62,865 bases of DNA from an uncultured Oscillospiraceae bacterium. Its GTDB lineage: Bacteria > Bacillota > Clostridia > Oscillospirales > Oscillospiraceae. Of the stretch, positions 16,501 to 24,307 are shown piece by piece (the stretch's first letter is position 1; each line of letters begins with the position of its first letter). The notes under the pieces were generated by a model. That model was given only the letters and a program-made list of their open reading frames with translations. It had not been told where the DNA came from and did not search any database. Location: NCBI GenBank assembly GCA_947629915.1, contig CANRFN010000020.1, positions 1 to 62,865 of the forward strand, given 5' to 3'. Position numbers and translations under genes: made by a program.

Positions 16501-18365
16501 ATCTCGCTGAGGGTGAGCTTGCTCCGGTTCAGCTGGAGAAAGTGCTTGTCCAGGTCCCCCTCGCTGAAGAGGACGTAGCAATCTGCCTCCATGGTAGGGT
16601 CTCGTCCCGCCCTGCCGGCCTCCTGGACGTAGTCCTCCAGGGAGGCAGAGATGTCGTAGTGGACCACCAGCCCCACGTCTTTCTTGTCCACGCCCATGCC
16701 GAAGGCCGAGGTGGCGGTGATCACAGAGACGTCTCCGGTGAGAAAGGCGTCCTGGTTTTTGGTCTTCTGGGCGGACTCCATCTGTCCGTGGAAGGGCAGG
16801 GCCTCAATGCCGTCCTGGGTGAGCCGGTCTGCCAGGTCTGTGGTGGCCCTCGTCCGGGAGGCGTACACGATGGTGGGGGCCTTCTTCTGGACGATCAGGT
16901 TGCGGAGGGTCTCATACTTCTCCTCCGGGGAGTTCTGAAACAGCACGGTATACCGGAGGTTCTCCCGGGCGGCAGACGTTGCGAAGAGCCGCAGCTGCAG
17001 GCCCATCTCCTTGCGGAAGTAATCCCGGATGTCCTGGATCACCTTCTGCTTAGCGGTGGCGGTGAAGCAGGAGACGGGGATGGGCTTCTGCAGGTGTTTT
17101 GCCGCATGCAGCTCCCGGAGAAAGGGGGCGATATAGAGGTAGTCCACCCGGAAGTCCTGGCCCCAGGCGGAGAAGCAGTGGGCCTCATCGATCACGAAGC
17201 GCACCACATTACGCCCTTCCAGCAGCCGGGTAATAGTCCTGGAGCGCAGCATCTCCGGGGAGATGTACAGCAACGAGGCCTGGCCGTTCTGGACCCGCTC
17301 CAGGGCGTTCTGCCGCTCGATGGGGTCCAGCATGCCGTTCACGGTTACCGCGTTGTCTATCCCGATCTTCACCAGGTTGTCCACCTGGTCTTTCATCAGG
17401 GACTGCAGCGGGGAGATCACCACAGTGAGGCCCCGGACAGACTCCGCCGCCATGAGGGCCGGCAGCTGGAAGGTGATGGACTTTCCGCCGCCGGTAGGAA
17501 AGACGGCCAGAAGGGACTCCCCGTCTGCCGCAGCTTTGGCCGCCCGCTCCTGCAGGGGCTCTCCGTTGTATTTCCGGAAGTCCTGGAAGCCGAAAAAGTG
17601 CCGCAATCCGGCGTGGATGTCCAGTTTGGCCTCACAATAGGGGCAGCCCTCCTTGCACGGGGTCTGCCGAAGCACCCGGAGCACGTTCTCCAGTTTGGGG
17701 TAGGTGTACTCCAGCCACGCCGGCGTGACGGAGTACGGGTCCTCCGTGTGGATGAGGGCCAATGCATACGCCAGCTCCGCCGGGGTGTCTGCGATGAGCC
17801 GGGCCACCGGCGCGTGGGCACAGAACTTGCCATCGAAGAAGCTGCGGATCCGCCGCTCCAGGTCTGCCCCGTCCGGGACAATCCCCATCCAGTCCAGGAA
17901 GCCGGCGAACTCCGCCAGAGGAGACAGGAGGGCACAGTAGATCTGCTGCAGCTCGGAGGGCAATGCCAGAAAGGCCGCCTCCTCGTCCCGGAAGAGCTCC
18001 AGGGCCTTCCTGCAATCTGAGAGGGGGTTGTTCAGCTGGTCCACCTGGAGCTTGTCGTCCTTGAGGAGCCGGTGGTACGGCCGCTTGGGGAAGAGCAGCG
18101 GGGAGAGATAGAGGGTGTCTATCTCCTTGGCCCGAGGAAAGTCTGCCATGGATTCCCGGAGGTGTGGGAGATCGAAATGGACGATGTTGTGGCCGCAGAA
18201 GTACGCCGCGCCCTCCAGGGAGCGCACCAGTCCCTGAACGGATGCCCCGTGATACTCCGCCCCCTCTGGGGTGAGGGAGGCGCAGTCCAACACCGCTCCC
18301 TCCATGGATACCTCTGTGTCCAGCACTGCCAGTCTCTTGTCCGTGGTCCTCACCCTCTCTCCCAT
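13536..18365 (-). CDS. Exonuclease-RecQ-UvrD fusion helicase
   Basis: Protein of 1609 residues. Residues 1-200 resemble a DEDD 3'-5' exonuclease ('LAVLDTEVS', 'FCGHNIVHFDLPHL', a late Asp in 'NNPLSDCRKALELF'). A Cys cluster 'CKEGCPYC' (about 238) leads to a RecQ helicase: Walker A 'FPTGGGKS' (about 295), 'VIDEAHCFSAWGQDFR' (about 395), 'GMGVDKKDVGLVVHYD', 'QEAGRAGRD'. A winged-helix-like region follows. From about 1040 comes a UvrD/Rep helicase: 'AAGPGSGKTRLL' (about 1065), 'VIDEAQDMS' (about 1170), 'GDDDQNIYAFRGSS', 'VSTVHKAKGHEF', 'VAATRAQD'. Two motors plus a nuclease suggest repair or foreign-DNA processing. The ATG at 18365 has a weak site; a GTG at 18353 behind GGGAGAGAGG is an alternative start. 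Confidence 0.9.
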   Translation of the reverse strand: MGERVRTTDKRLAVLDTEVSMEGAVLDCASLTPEGAEYHGASVQGLVRSLEGAAYFCGHNIVHFDLPHLRESMADFPRAKEIDTLYLSPLLFPKRPYHRLLKDDKLQVDQLNNPLSDCRKALELFRDEEAAFLALPSELQQIYCALLSPLAEFAGFLDWMGIVPDGADLERRIRSFFDGKFCAHAPVARLIADTPAELAYALALIHTEDPYSVTPAWLEYTYPKLENVLRVLRQTPCKEGCPYCEAKLDIHAGLRHFFGFQDFRKYNGEPLQERAAKAAADGESLLAVFPTGGGKSITFQLPALMAAESVRGLTVVISPLQSLMKDQVDNLVKIGIDNAVTVNGMLDPIERQNALERVQNGQASLLYISPEMLRSRTITRLLEGRNVVRFVIDEAHCFSAWGQDFRVDYLYIAPFLRELHAAKHLQKPIPVSCFTATAKQKVIQDIRDYFRKEMGLQLRLFATSAARENLRYTVLFQNSPEEKYETLRNLIVQKKAPTIVYASRTRATTDLADRLTQDGIEALPFHGQMESAQKTKNQDAFLTGDVSVITATSAFGMGVDKKDVGLVVHYDISASLEDYVQEAGRAGRDPTMEADCYVLFSEGDLDKHFLQLNRSKLTLSEIQQIWKAIKGLTGKRGTVCCSALEIAREAGWDDDHRDIETKVRAAVNALETAGYVSRGKNVPHVYATSIKVNSMMEASARLEASPLFQDEQLQMRARRILQSLISSRSTVHARGAEAESRVDYLADMLGIAKEEVVNCVNLMRQEGLLEDNMDMSAVLQTGKDGRQKLERCAVLETFLLSQITEDGFVRTARALNEDARNQGLKDASEKRIRSILFHLRTMGYIRKEEDKETGVLCVRPRGNRKQLTARAERRQDVARYLLERFEAETAGTPGDRQVRFSLVGLLQDYRGSRIGTQGATLEEVKDALLFLARMEILKLEDGFAVLYNGMELKQLKDNRAQYRREDYRLLDAFYQQRIQQIHIVGEYANLMVRDYSAALQFVQDYFQMDYQRFLHKYFKGDREREITRNITPQRYQKLFGELSQRQLEIIQDDRSPHIVVAAGPGSGKTRLLVHKLAAILTLEDVKSEQLLMLTFSRAAATEFYGRLLALVGSAARYVEIRTFHSYAFRLLGRSGSLEDAESAVQQAAALLRSGGAEPAGSAKRVLVIDEAQDMSAAEFDLVQALLERNDGLRIIAVGDDDQNIYAFRGSSAQYMRMLPEKMDAVQYNLIDNYRSGTAIVSFANAFASTLQNRMKTEPIAAVREEAGGVAIVRHTGANLEQAVVAEVCARQQGSACVLTRTNDEALVLTGMLQKKGIPARLIQSQENSKLIDILEVRSFLMWLDREQPPEASVYSPDSWDSARDKLHRKFQRSACLWQVEALLDAFREVHSQLYQSDLEEYLWESRLEDAAETGDTVYVSTVHKAKGHEFRQVWLLWKGCWNPGDEERRQIYVAATRAQDNLSIHTDTTLFDEFMDVPGVSYRLDSQSYPDPDELALQLGHRDLFLDWSLGESKKKNACTLCSGDPLQLDGIYLTAQINGKAVPVARLSQAGQNRIAERQQKGWYPVRAAVRYVVAWRKHYEDGTTGDAALVLPDLWFQRRPESPDQNR

Positions 18366-18468
18366 GTGATCTGTCTACCGTTATGCTACACCATTTTTCG
18401 TCCCGCTGCAACCAGTTTCCCGCAAATCCCCCACGTTTTGCACGCATTTCTTTCCCCCTGCCAACAAA

Positions 18469-18511
18469 AAGAGCGCATACCCCAGGCGGCAGTGCCTTGG
18501 TATGCGCTCTT
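18469..18511 (-). terminator. Terminator of the LRR array
   Basis: 13-bp stem AAGAGCGCATACC / GGTATGCGCTCTT, with inner pairing in the loop, 14 bp past the stop of the last LRR gene. On the minus strand it is followed by TTTTTG. It ends the 13.5-kb cluster. Confidence 0.85.
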
Positions 18512-18524
18512 ACAATGTCTCAGA

Positions 18525-20252
18525 TCAGGCGGCGTCCGGCTCCGGGGGCTCCAAGGTGTCCAGGAACACCTTCCTCCGAGGCAGCTGGTCCAGGGGCCAG
18601 GAGGCCACGACCCGCACCGGATAGTACCGCTCCCCGCTGCTGTACTCCTCATAGTGGCCATTGGCGTAGAAGCGGGCGTCCTCCGGCAGCGGCTCCTCGT
18701 TGAAGCCCCGATACACCTCCAGGGTGTTGCTCGGCATCTTTCGGATGGTTTGTTCGGTGATGCTGCCCCGGGGGACCAGTATCCGGCGATTGGTGTTCAG
18801 GAAGTACACATGCATGTCCCGCACCTTGGACGGAAGGACGATCTCTGTGAGACCGCTCCGCACGAAGGCGTCCATGTCGATGTACGTCACGCTCTCCGGG
18901 ATGGACACCGATTCCAGAGCGGTGCAGCTGGAGAAGGTGTGTCCCTCAATGCGCGTAAGGCCCGGCGGCAGGCAGACCTTCTTCAGGTTGGAGCAGCGGG
19001 TGAATGCATATCCGCCGATTTTGGTAACGGTGGTGGGGATGCGGATGGACTCCAGGCGGCTATCTTCAAACGCACAGTTCCGAATCTCCCGCATGCCCTC
19101 CGGCAAGAGCACCTCATACGGCGCCATCTTCTCTTCGCTGTCCCCTCTCGGGATCCACCGCTCGATGGCCACCACCGGCTTGCTGCCGATCACCGCCGGC
19201 ACCTCCACCACGGCCTCCCATCCCTTGTGGCCTCGAATCACGATCTCAGCCTCATTGTCCCGGAAGACGAAGACCCGGTGCCAGTCTGCAATGGAGCGGT
19301 TGCGGGTCCCCAGCCGCTTTTCCGTCCGGCGCTGCATGGACGCCTCTACCGCGCTCTGGGCGTACTGCTCGCTCTTGCGCTGCATCAGCATCGCCGTGAC
19401 ACCCGCCGTCCTGGCCTGTACAGACAGCTCGATCAGCTCTTCCAGAAAGTCCAACGGCACTTTGTCCCACAGAGCGAGATACCGATCCAGCAGTTCCCCG
19501 TCCTCTGTGGCGAGCACATCTTTGGCGATGGCCTTGCGCCTTCTCTTCACGTTCGCCCGAAAGACCTCCTCCAGGGATGGGTTCACCTGCAGCTTCCCGC
19601 GAAACCATCGCCAGGCATAGGAATCCATGTCCGCCAGGATGTGCTTGGCATGCGGAGCCAAATGCTCCGGCAGGGAGAACGCCTGCAGGCCAGTGCACTG
19701 GGAAAACGCGGAGTGGTCTATGCTCTTTACGGTGTCCGGGACATGTACAGCAGTGAGGGAGATACAGCCCTCGAAAGCGCTGTGCCCGATTTCCTCCACA
19801 CGATCCGGGATCGCAACCTGCGTGAGGGCGGTACAGCCCTGAAAAGCTCTGGCTCCGATCTTGGTAAGGCATGCCGGCAGCTTGATCTGGGTGAGCGCCG
19901 TGCATCCAGAGAAGGCGGCCTCTGCAATCTCATACACTTGATCGGGAATGTCCACGCGGATTAAGGAGCTGCAGTCTGAAAACGCCCTGCCCCCGATCTC
20001 CCGCATGGAATCCGGCATGGAGACAGCTATGAGATCCTCGCAGTGCTCAAAGGCTCCCCAACCAATCCGCTGGAGCCCCTTCGGGATGTCCACCTGCACC
20101 GGATGTACCGCTGTTCCGCTGTATTGCCACCGCCTGCGTTCCTGATCGTCTTCCGCAAGCGGCCGTCTCACGCTTTCCTGCGGGGACTGATACCCCGCAA
20201 AGACGTCATAGCAGATGTGGAACCGTCCCTTGGCGATCTCCTCTTCTACCAT
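18525..20252 (-). CDS. LRR_5 array protein 9, chimera with the tail of a 'VYADG' protein
   Basis: Protein of 575 residues with no signal peptide. The start is ATG at 20252 behind GAAAGGTGG; the open frame upstream belongs to a pseudogene. Order: N-terminal motif 'FAGYQSPQESVRRPL', LRR_5 block 1 (about 45-170), hinge ('WFRGKLQVNPSLE', 'YLALWDKVPLDFLEELIE', 'AMLMQRKS'), cap 'IVIRGHKGWEAVVEVPAVIG', LRR block 2 (about 360-490). After 'RGSITEQTIRKMPSN' it switches to 'TLEVYRGFNEEPLPEDARFY' and 'VRVVASWPLDQLPRRKVFL', which is the C-terminal third of the separate 'VYADG' proteins at 25915 and 28248. An in-frame deletion between neighbouring genes explains this. Confidence 0.85.
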   Translation of the reverse strand: MVEEEIAKGRFHICYDVFAGYQSPQESVRRPLAEDDQERRRWQYSGTAVHPVQVDIPKGLQRIGWGAFEHCEDLIAVSMPDSMREIGGRAFSDCSSLIRVDIPDQVYEIAEAAFSGCTALTQIKLPACLTKIGARAFQGCTALTQVAIPDRVEEIGHSAFEGCISLTAVHVPDTVKSIDHSAFSQCTGLQAFSLPEHLAPHAKHILADMDSYAWRWFRGKLQVNPSLEEVFRANVKRRRKAIAKDVLATEDGELLDRYLALWDKVPLDFLEELIELSVQARTAGVTAMLMQRKSEQYAQSAVEASMQRRTEKRLGTRNRSIADWHRVFVFRDNEAEIVIRGHKGWEAVVEVPAVIGSKPVVAIERWIPRGDSEEKMAPYEVLLPEGMREIRNCAFEDSRLESIRIPTTVTKIGGYAFTRCSNLKKVCLPPGLTRIEGHTFSSCTALESVSIPESVTYIDMDAFVRSGLTEIVLPSKVRDMHVYFLNTNRRILVPRGSITEQTIRKMPSNTLEVYRGFNEEPLPEDARFYANGHYEEYSSGERYYPVRVVASWPLDQLPRRKVFLDTLEPPEPDAA

Positions 20253-20654
20253 CTTCAACCACCTTTCTCGGCCGCCTGTCCTTCCGGATACCACTCTCTT
20301 GTACCGCAGGAGCCTCTCTGTGTGCGCCGGTCTCTTGGCCTTCCCAGATCGCACGATGCGCTTGTCCAGATATTCCATCGGCACCCGATCCCACGCTGCG
20401 AGATACCGCTCCAACTGATTCAGGGCCCCCCGAGAGGCGATCTTCTCCAAGACGCCGGTCCGCGTATTGTGCACATCCGCCGCCAGCATCGCCGCCGCAG
20501 GGGCATTCACCTGCACCTTTCCTTGAACCACTTCCACGGCCGCTGACAGGGGTCCCCGATGGACCAGATTCTCGTCCTCGTCCGGCGCCCGATACCCGGT
20601 GAGCTCTGTGCCGGTGATAAAGAACTACCCGTTGTTGTTCTCACACTCCTCCAT
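20253..20654 (-). pseudogene. Deleted LRR array paralogue with early stop
   Basis: It begins ATG at 20654 ('MEECENNNG') and hits TAG at 20625-20627 where the neighbouring paralogue has Gln (NANGQFF versus NNNG*FF). It then reads 'TGYRAPDEDE' and passes straight to the hinge ('LERYLAAWDRVPMEYLDKRI', 'ERLLRYKR'), so all of LRR block 1 is gone. The frame runs in phase into the next gene's start. Confidence 0.8.
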
Positions 20655-20708
20655 TGTGCTCCCTTCTCTCCGCTGGTCCATTCTGGGGAGAGGGCAGTGC
20701 TCTCCCGC

Positions 20709-21612
20709 TCATTTCCCTTGCAGATACCGGTCGTTCTTGTACTGCAGCAGGATCGTTACAAACTCGTACCTTTTGGTCCCCATCGCCCTCTCGATCCGCT
20801 TGTCCAGGAAGTGCAGCGGCACCTTGTCCCACAGGGCCAGGAACCGCTCCAGCAGTCCCACGTCACATGCCGTATAAATCCTCCCCCAGATCCGAGAACA
20901 ACGGCTCCTCAGATCTTCTGCAAACACCGCCGCCAGAGGCTCATTCGCCTGGAGTTTTCCGCTGAGCCATTTCCAGGACAGCGGTTTCACGTCCCCGAAG
21001 ATCCGCTGCACATGCTTCCGGTGGCACAGGTGCTTCGGAAGGACAATCTCCTCCAGTGCGGTACAGCCCCCAAAGGCATCGTTTCCGATCCATTTTGTGT
21101 TGCCTGTAATGCAGACACGGGCGAGAGAGGTACATCCGTAGAAAGCCTGATCACCAATTGTCGTGCTACCTGGAACCGTGACCTGCCTTAACCCAGTACA
21201 AAAGGCAAAGGCTGCAGTTCCGATTCTCGTAACACCCGCCCCGGCGGCAAGGCTGGTAAGACATGGACAGTTGTAAAAGGCTTTCTCTCCGATCAACGTC
21301 ACACTGTCTGGTATCGAGATGTCACGCAGGGAATAGCACGCGCAGAAAGCGCTATCCCCGATTTTCTCGATCGTATCCGGGACGATCACTGCCGTTAATC
21401 CTTGGCAACCTTGAAAAGCGCCGCACCCTATCGAGCGAAGTCCTTTTGGGATCTCTACCTGAACCTGCTGCCATTCTCTATCTTCGCTGAGGTACACGTC
21501 TGGCTTCCGCTTCGGAGAGTGGGCGTTCCACGTCTTCGTCCGGCGCCGCATAGCCGGCAAGGGTGTCCCCGCAAAGGAAGAACTGTCCGTTGGCGTTCTC
21601 TCCCTCTCCCAT
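20709..21612 (-). pseudogene. Frameshifted short LRR array paralogue
   Basis: The start region ATG 21612 reads 'MGEGENANGQFF' and 'LAGYAAPDEDVERPLSEAEA', then hits a stop near 21480. The LRR block continues in another frame from 'REWQQVQVEIPKGLRSIG'. It carries about seven LRR_5 repeats and the hinge 'FLALWDKVPLHFLDKRIE', ending 'LLQYKNDRYLQGK' without LRR block 2, the same short form as the next gene upstream. One indel near 21480-21500 separates the parts; it could be a real lesion or a sequence error. Confidence 0.75.
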
Positions 21613-21643
21613 GGACTCCCCTCTTTCCCTCTTATCCCGTGTA

Positions 21644-22780
21644 TCAGCAGGCACCTTTCTCTGGCGGCAACTGCTCGTGCAGATAGTGGTCGTTCTTGTA
21701 CTGCAGCAGGATCGTTATGAACTCGTACTTCTTAGCCTTCATGGCCTTCTCGATCCGCTTGTCCAGGAAGTCCAGCGGCACCTTGTCCCACAGGGCCAGG
21801 AACCGCTCCAGCAGCCCCGCATCCCCTGCCGTAATGATCCTCCCCCAAGTCTGGGACCGGCGGTTTCTCCGGTCTTCCGCGAACACCGCCGCCAGCGGCT
21901 CGTTTACCCGGAGGTCCCCGCAGAGCCATTTCCAGGACAGCTGCTTCACGTCCCCGAAGATCCGCTGCACCTGGCCCAGCGTGCACAGGGATTCCGGCAG
22001 GGTGATCTCCTCCAGTGCGGTACAGCCTCTAAAGGCATTGTTTCCGATCTCTTTCACCCGGCCCAGGCAGCGGATGTGCGTCAGGGAAGTACATCCGTAA
22101 AAGGTGCGCATGCCGATTTTTATGTTGGGCGGCAAGGTAAGCTCTTTCAGGGCAGTGCACCCATCGAACGCCCAGCTTCTGATTCGCTTCACGCCCTCTG
22201 CGATGGTGAGGTCTGTAAGGGAAGTGCAGGAAGAAAACGCAAATCTTCCGATTGCTGCCACGCTGCCGGGCACCACTACCTCAACCAGTGATCTGCAGAA
22301 GGAAAAGGCCCCTCTCCCGATGCTCTCTAAAGTGTCCGGGAGCGTGATCTCCTGTAACCCAGTGCATCTTGCGAAAGCCTCTTCTTCTATGGTCCTCACT
22401 GCGTCCGAAATGGAAATGCGGGTGAGGGCAGTGCAGTCTGAGAAGGCCTCATCGCCGATCTCCGTTACACGGTTCGGAATGCAGACATGCCCCAGAGAAG
22501 TGCAGTAGCGGAATGCCCCATTCCCAATGCTGGTAATCGTATCGGGGATCGAGACGCCAGTGAGTCCGAAGCAGAATTCGAATGCCCTGTCCCCGATGGA
22601 TCGGAGTCCCTCCGGGATCTCCACCTGCACCGGTTGCCGATTCCCTGCCGGCGCCTCCCGCAAGTACCTCACCTCATACTCAGGAAGCGGGCGCTCCATC
22701 GTTTCGTCTGGCGCCCGGTACCCGGCAAACTCCCAGTAGTGAATGCTGAACTGCCCGATGCAGACGTTGTTCTCTCCCAT
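21644..22780 (-). CDS. LRR_5 array protein, short form
   Basis: Protein of 378 residues, start ATG 22780 behind GGAGAAGGTGG. It opens 'MGENNVCIGQFSIHYWEFAG' with 'APDETMERPL', has about nine LRR_5 repeats (55-275; typical unit 'GVSIPDTITSIGNGAFRYC'), and closes with the hinge 'RIFGDVKQLSWKWLCGDLRV' and 'FLALWDKVPLDFLDKRIEKA', 'LLQYKNDHYL'. It lacks the linker, cap and second LRR block of the long form. No signal peptide, so probably cytoplasmic. It is in the same direction as its neighbours with a 31-bp gap to the next gene. Confidence 0.83.
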   Translation of the reverse strand: MGENNVCIGQFSIHYWEFAGYRAPDETMERPLPEYEVRYLREAPAGNRQPVQVEIPEGLRSIGDRAFEFCFGLTGVSIPDTITSIGNGAFRYCTSLGHVCIPNRVTEIGDEAFSDCTALTRISISDAVRTIEEEAFARCTGLQEITLPDTLESIGRGAFSFCRSLVEVVVPGSVAAIGRFAFSSCTSLTDLTIAEGVKRIRSWAFDGCTALKELTLPPNIKIGMRTFYGCTSLTHIRCLGRVKEIGNNAFRGCTALEEITLPESLCTLGQVQRIFGDVKQLSWKWLCGDLRVNEPLAAVFAEDRRNRRSQTWGRIITAGDAGLLERFLALWDKVPLDFLDKRIEKAMKAKKYEFITILLQYKNDHYLHEQLPPEKGAC

Positions 22781-22851
22781 GACTGCCACCTTCTCCTCTC
22801 CTGTTTGCTCAATCGTCCTATGGCGCAGCACAGGAACGAAACATTGCTTCC

Positions 22852-24174
22852 TCAGCACACAAAATAGCGAACCCCCGCCCGCTGAAGCGCTCTCTCAGTA
22901 GCGCTGCCTTCTGGAACAGTTGGCGCAGGAAAGAATTGAAGACCCATGTCAACTTTTCTTACATGAGCCGGTAGAGAAAGCTTTGCCATACATCCACAAA
23001 ACGCATCCATGTCGATGTAATGCACGCTTTCCGGGATGGAAATAGACTTCATGGCAGAGCACCAGGAGAAAGTCCCATCCTCAATGCGCTTCACGCCAAA
23101 GGGAATTGCCACTTCCTCCAGGTTGCGACATCTCTCGAAGGCATCCTTGCCAATCTTCTTCACGGTATTGGGGATCGTTATGGCCTTCAGGTTGCAGTTC
23201 TGAAAAGCGCCCTCCCGGATTTCCCGCAGTCCCTCCGGCAGGATCACTGTGTACGGATTCTCCTGCTCCTTCATACCTGTTGGAATCCACCGTTCAATGG
23301 CAACCACCGGCTTGTTGCCGATCATCGCCGGAACCGCAACCACATCATCGCACTGTATGTATCCATCGATCACAAGTTCTCCGCCCTCATCGTGCCAGGC
23401 AAAGATCCTGCTCCACTCTGCCGCAGACCGGTGAGACGGGTCCGGTTCCTTCTCCGTGCGGTGCTGCACCGTCTCGGACTGCGTCTGGAAGTACTTGTCG
23501 TTCTTGCACTGCAGCAGGACTGCGGTGAGCCCTGGCTTCTTGGCATCCATGGATTTCTCAATCAGCTCGTCCAGAAAGTCCAGCGGCACCCTTTCCCAGA
23601 GATTGAGATAGCGTCTCAAGTTCTCCCCATCTTCCCTGCGGATCAAATCTTCGGTGATCGTCCAGCGCCGCCGTTTCAGGAGTGCGCCGAGAGATGCGGC
23701 AAGCGCCGGATTCACCTTCAGACAGCCTTCCAGCCATCGCCAGCACACCCACTCCGGGTCTCCAAAAAGCTGCACCGCCTGTCCGCACAAAGCCTCTGGG
23801 ATGGAGACCTCCTGCAGCCCGGTACAGCCGGCAAAGGCAGACTTCCCGATGGTCTTCACCGAGTCTGGGACGCAGATGCAGGTGAGCGCCGTGCACCTGT
23901 AGAACGCCTTCTCCCCGATCTCAGTGATCGTATTCGGGATGGAGACGCCTGTGAGGCCGCGGCAGTCCTCAAAGGCGCCATACCCGATGGTACAAAGGCC
24001 CTCCGGAATTTCCACCTGAACCGGCTGCCAGCTGGCCTTCTTCCGGCTGTACAGCACCTCTTCCACCGATTCCGCGCTCACGGGGCGGGTCACGGTCTCG
24101 TCCGGCGCCGTGTACCCCTTGAAACAGCTGTAGTCGATGCTGAACCACCGCAGCGGGATGTTGATCTCTGCCAT
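22852..24174 (-). CDS. LRR_5 array protein, long form with few N-terminal repeats
   Basis: Protein of 440 residues, start ATG 24174 behind AAAGGCGG. 'MAEINIPLRWFSIDYSCFKG' and 'APDETVTRPV' open it. Block 1 has only about three LRR_5 units, then 'LFGDPEWVCWRWLEGCLKV', 'YLNLWERVPLDFLDELIEKS' and 'AVLLQCKNDKYFQ'. A linker with 'QHRTEKEPDPSHRSAAEWSR' leads to cap 'LVIDGYIQCDDVVAVPAMIG' and LRR block 2, ending 'APTVPEGSATERALQRAGVR'. The region just upstream (24180-24300) holds the recurring leader and traces of a lost 'VYADG' gene. Confidence 0.85.
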   Translation of the reverse strand: MAEINIPLRWFSIDYSCFKGYTAPDETVTRPVSAESVEEVLYSRKKASWQPVQVEIPEGLCTIGYGAFEDCRGLTGVSIPNTITEIGEKAFYRCTALTCICVPDSVKTIGKSAFAGCTGLQEVSIPEALCGQAVQLFGDPEWVCWRWLEGCLKVNPALAASLGALLKRRRWTITEDLIRREDGENLRRYLNLWERVPLDFLDELIEKSMDAKKPGLTAVLLQCKNDKYFQTQSETVQHRTEKEPDPSHRSAAEWSRIFAWHDEGGELVIDGYIQCDDVVAVPAMIGNKPVVAIERWIPTGMKEQENPYTVILPEGLREIREGAFQNCNLKAITIPNTVKKIGKDAFERCRNLEEVAIPFGVKRIEDGTFSWCSAMKSISIPESVHYIDMDAFCGCMAKLSLPAHVRKVDMGLQFFPAPTVPEGSATERALQRAGVRYFVC

Positions 24175-24307
24175 GGGAAAACCGCCTTTCTGCCCTGATC
24201 CAGGGTCTCTGTTCACACACTGGACTGCAACTGCGCAATGCACATCCCGCCCAGATGCTCCCCTTTCATACGCCCAATCGCACTCGGCGGATGATACATG
24301 TCCTTTC

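Noticed and set aside
14994..18020. Long plus-strand open frame opposite the helicase gene
   Set aside because: It is a shadow of the strongly supported helicase frame; its composition is Leu/Gly/His-rich without motifs.
20253..20537. N-terminal extension of the 575-residue LRR protein
   Set aside because: It encodes hinge sequence of another paralogue, continues upstream past a stop, and a good ribosome site precedes the internal ATG at 20252.
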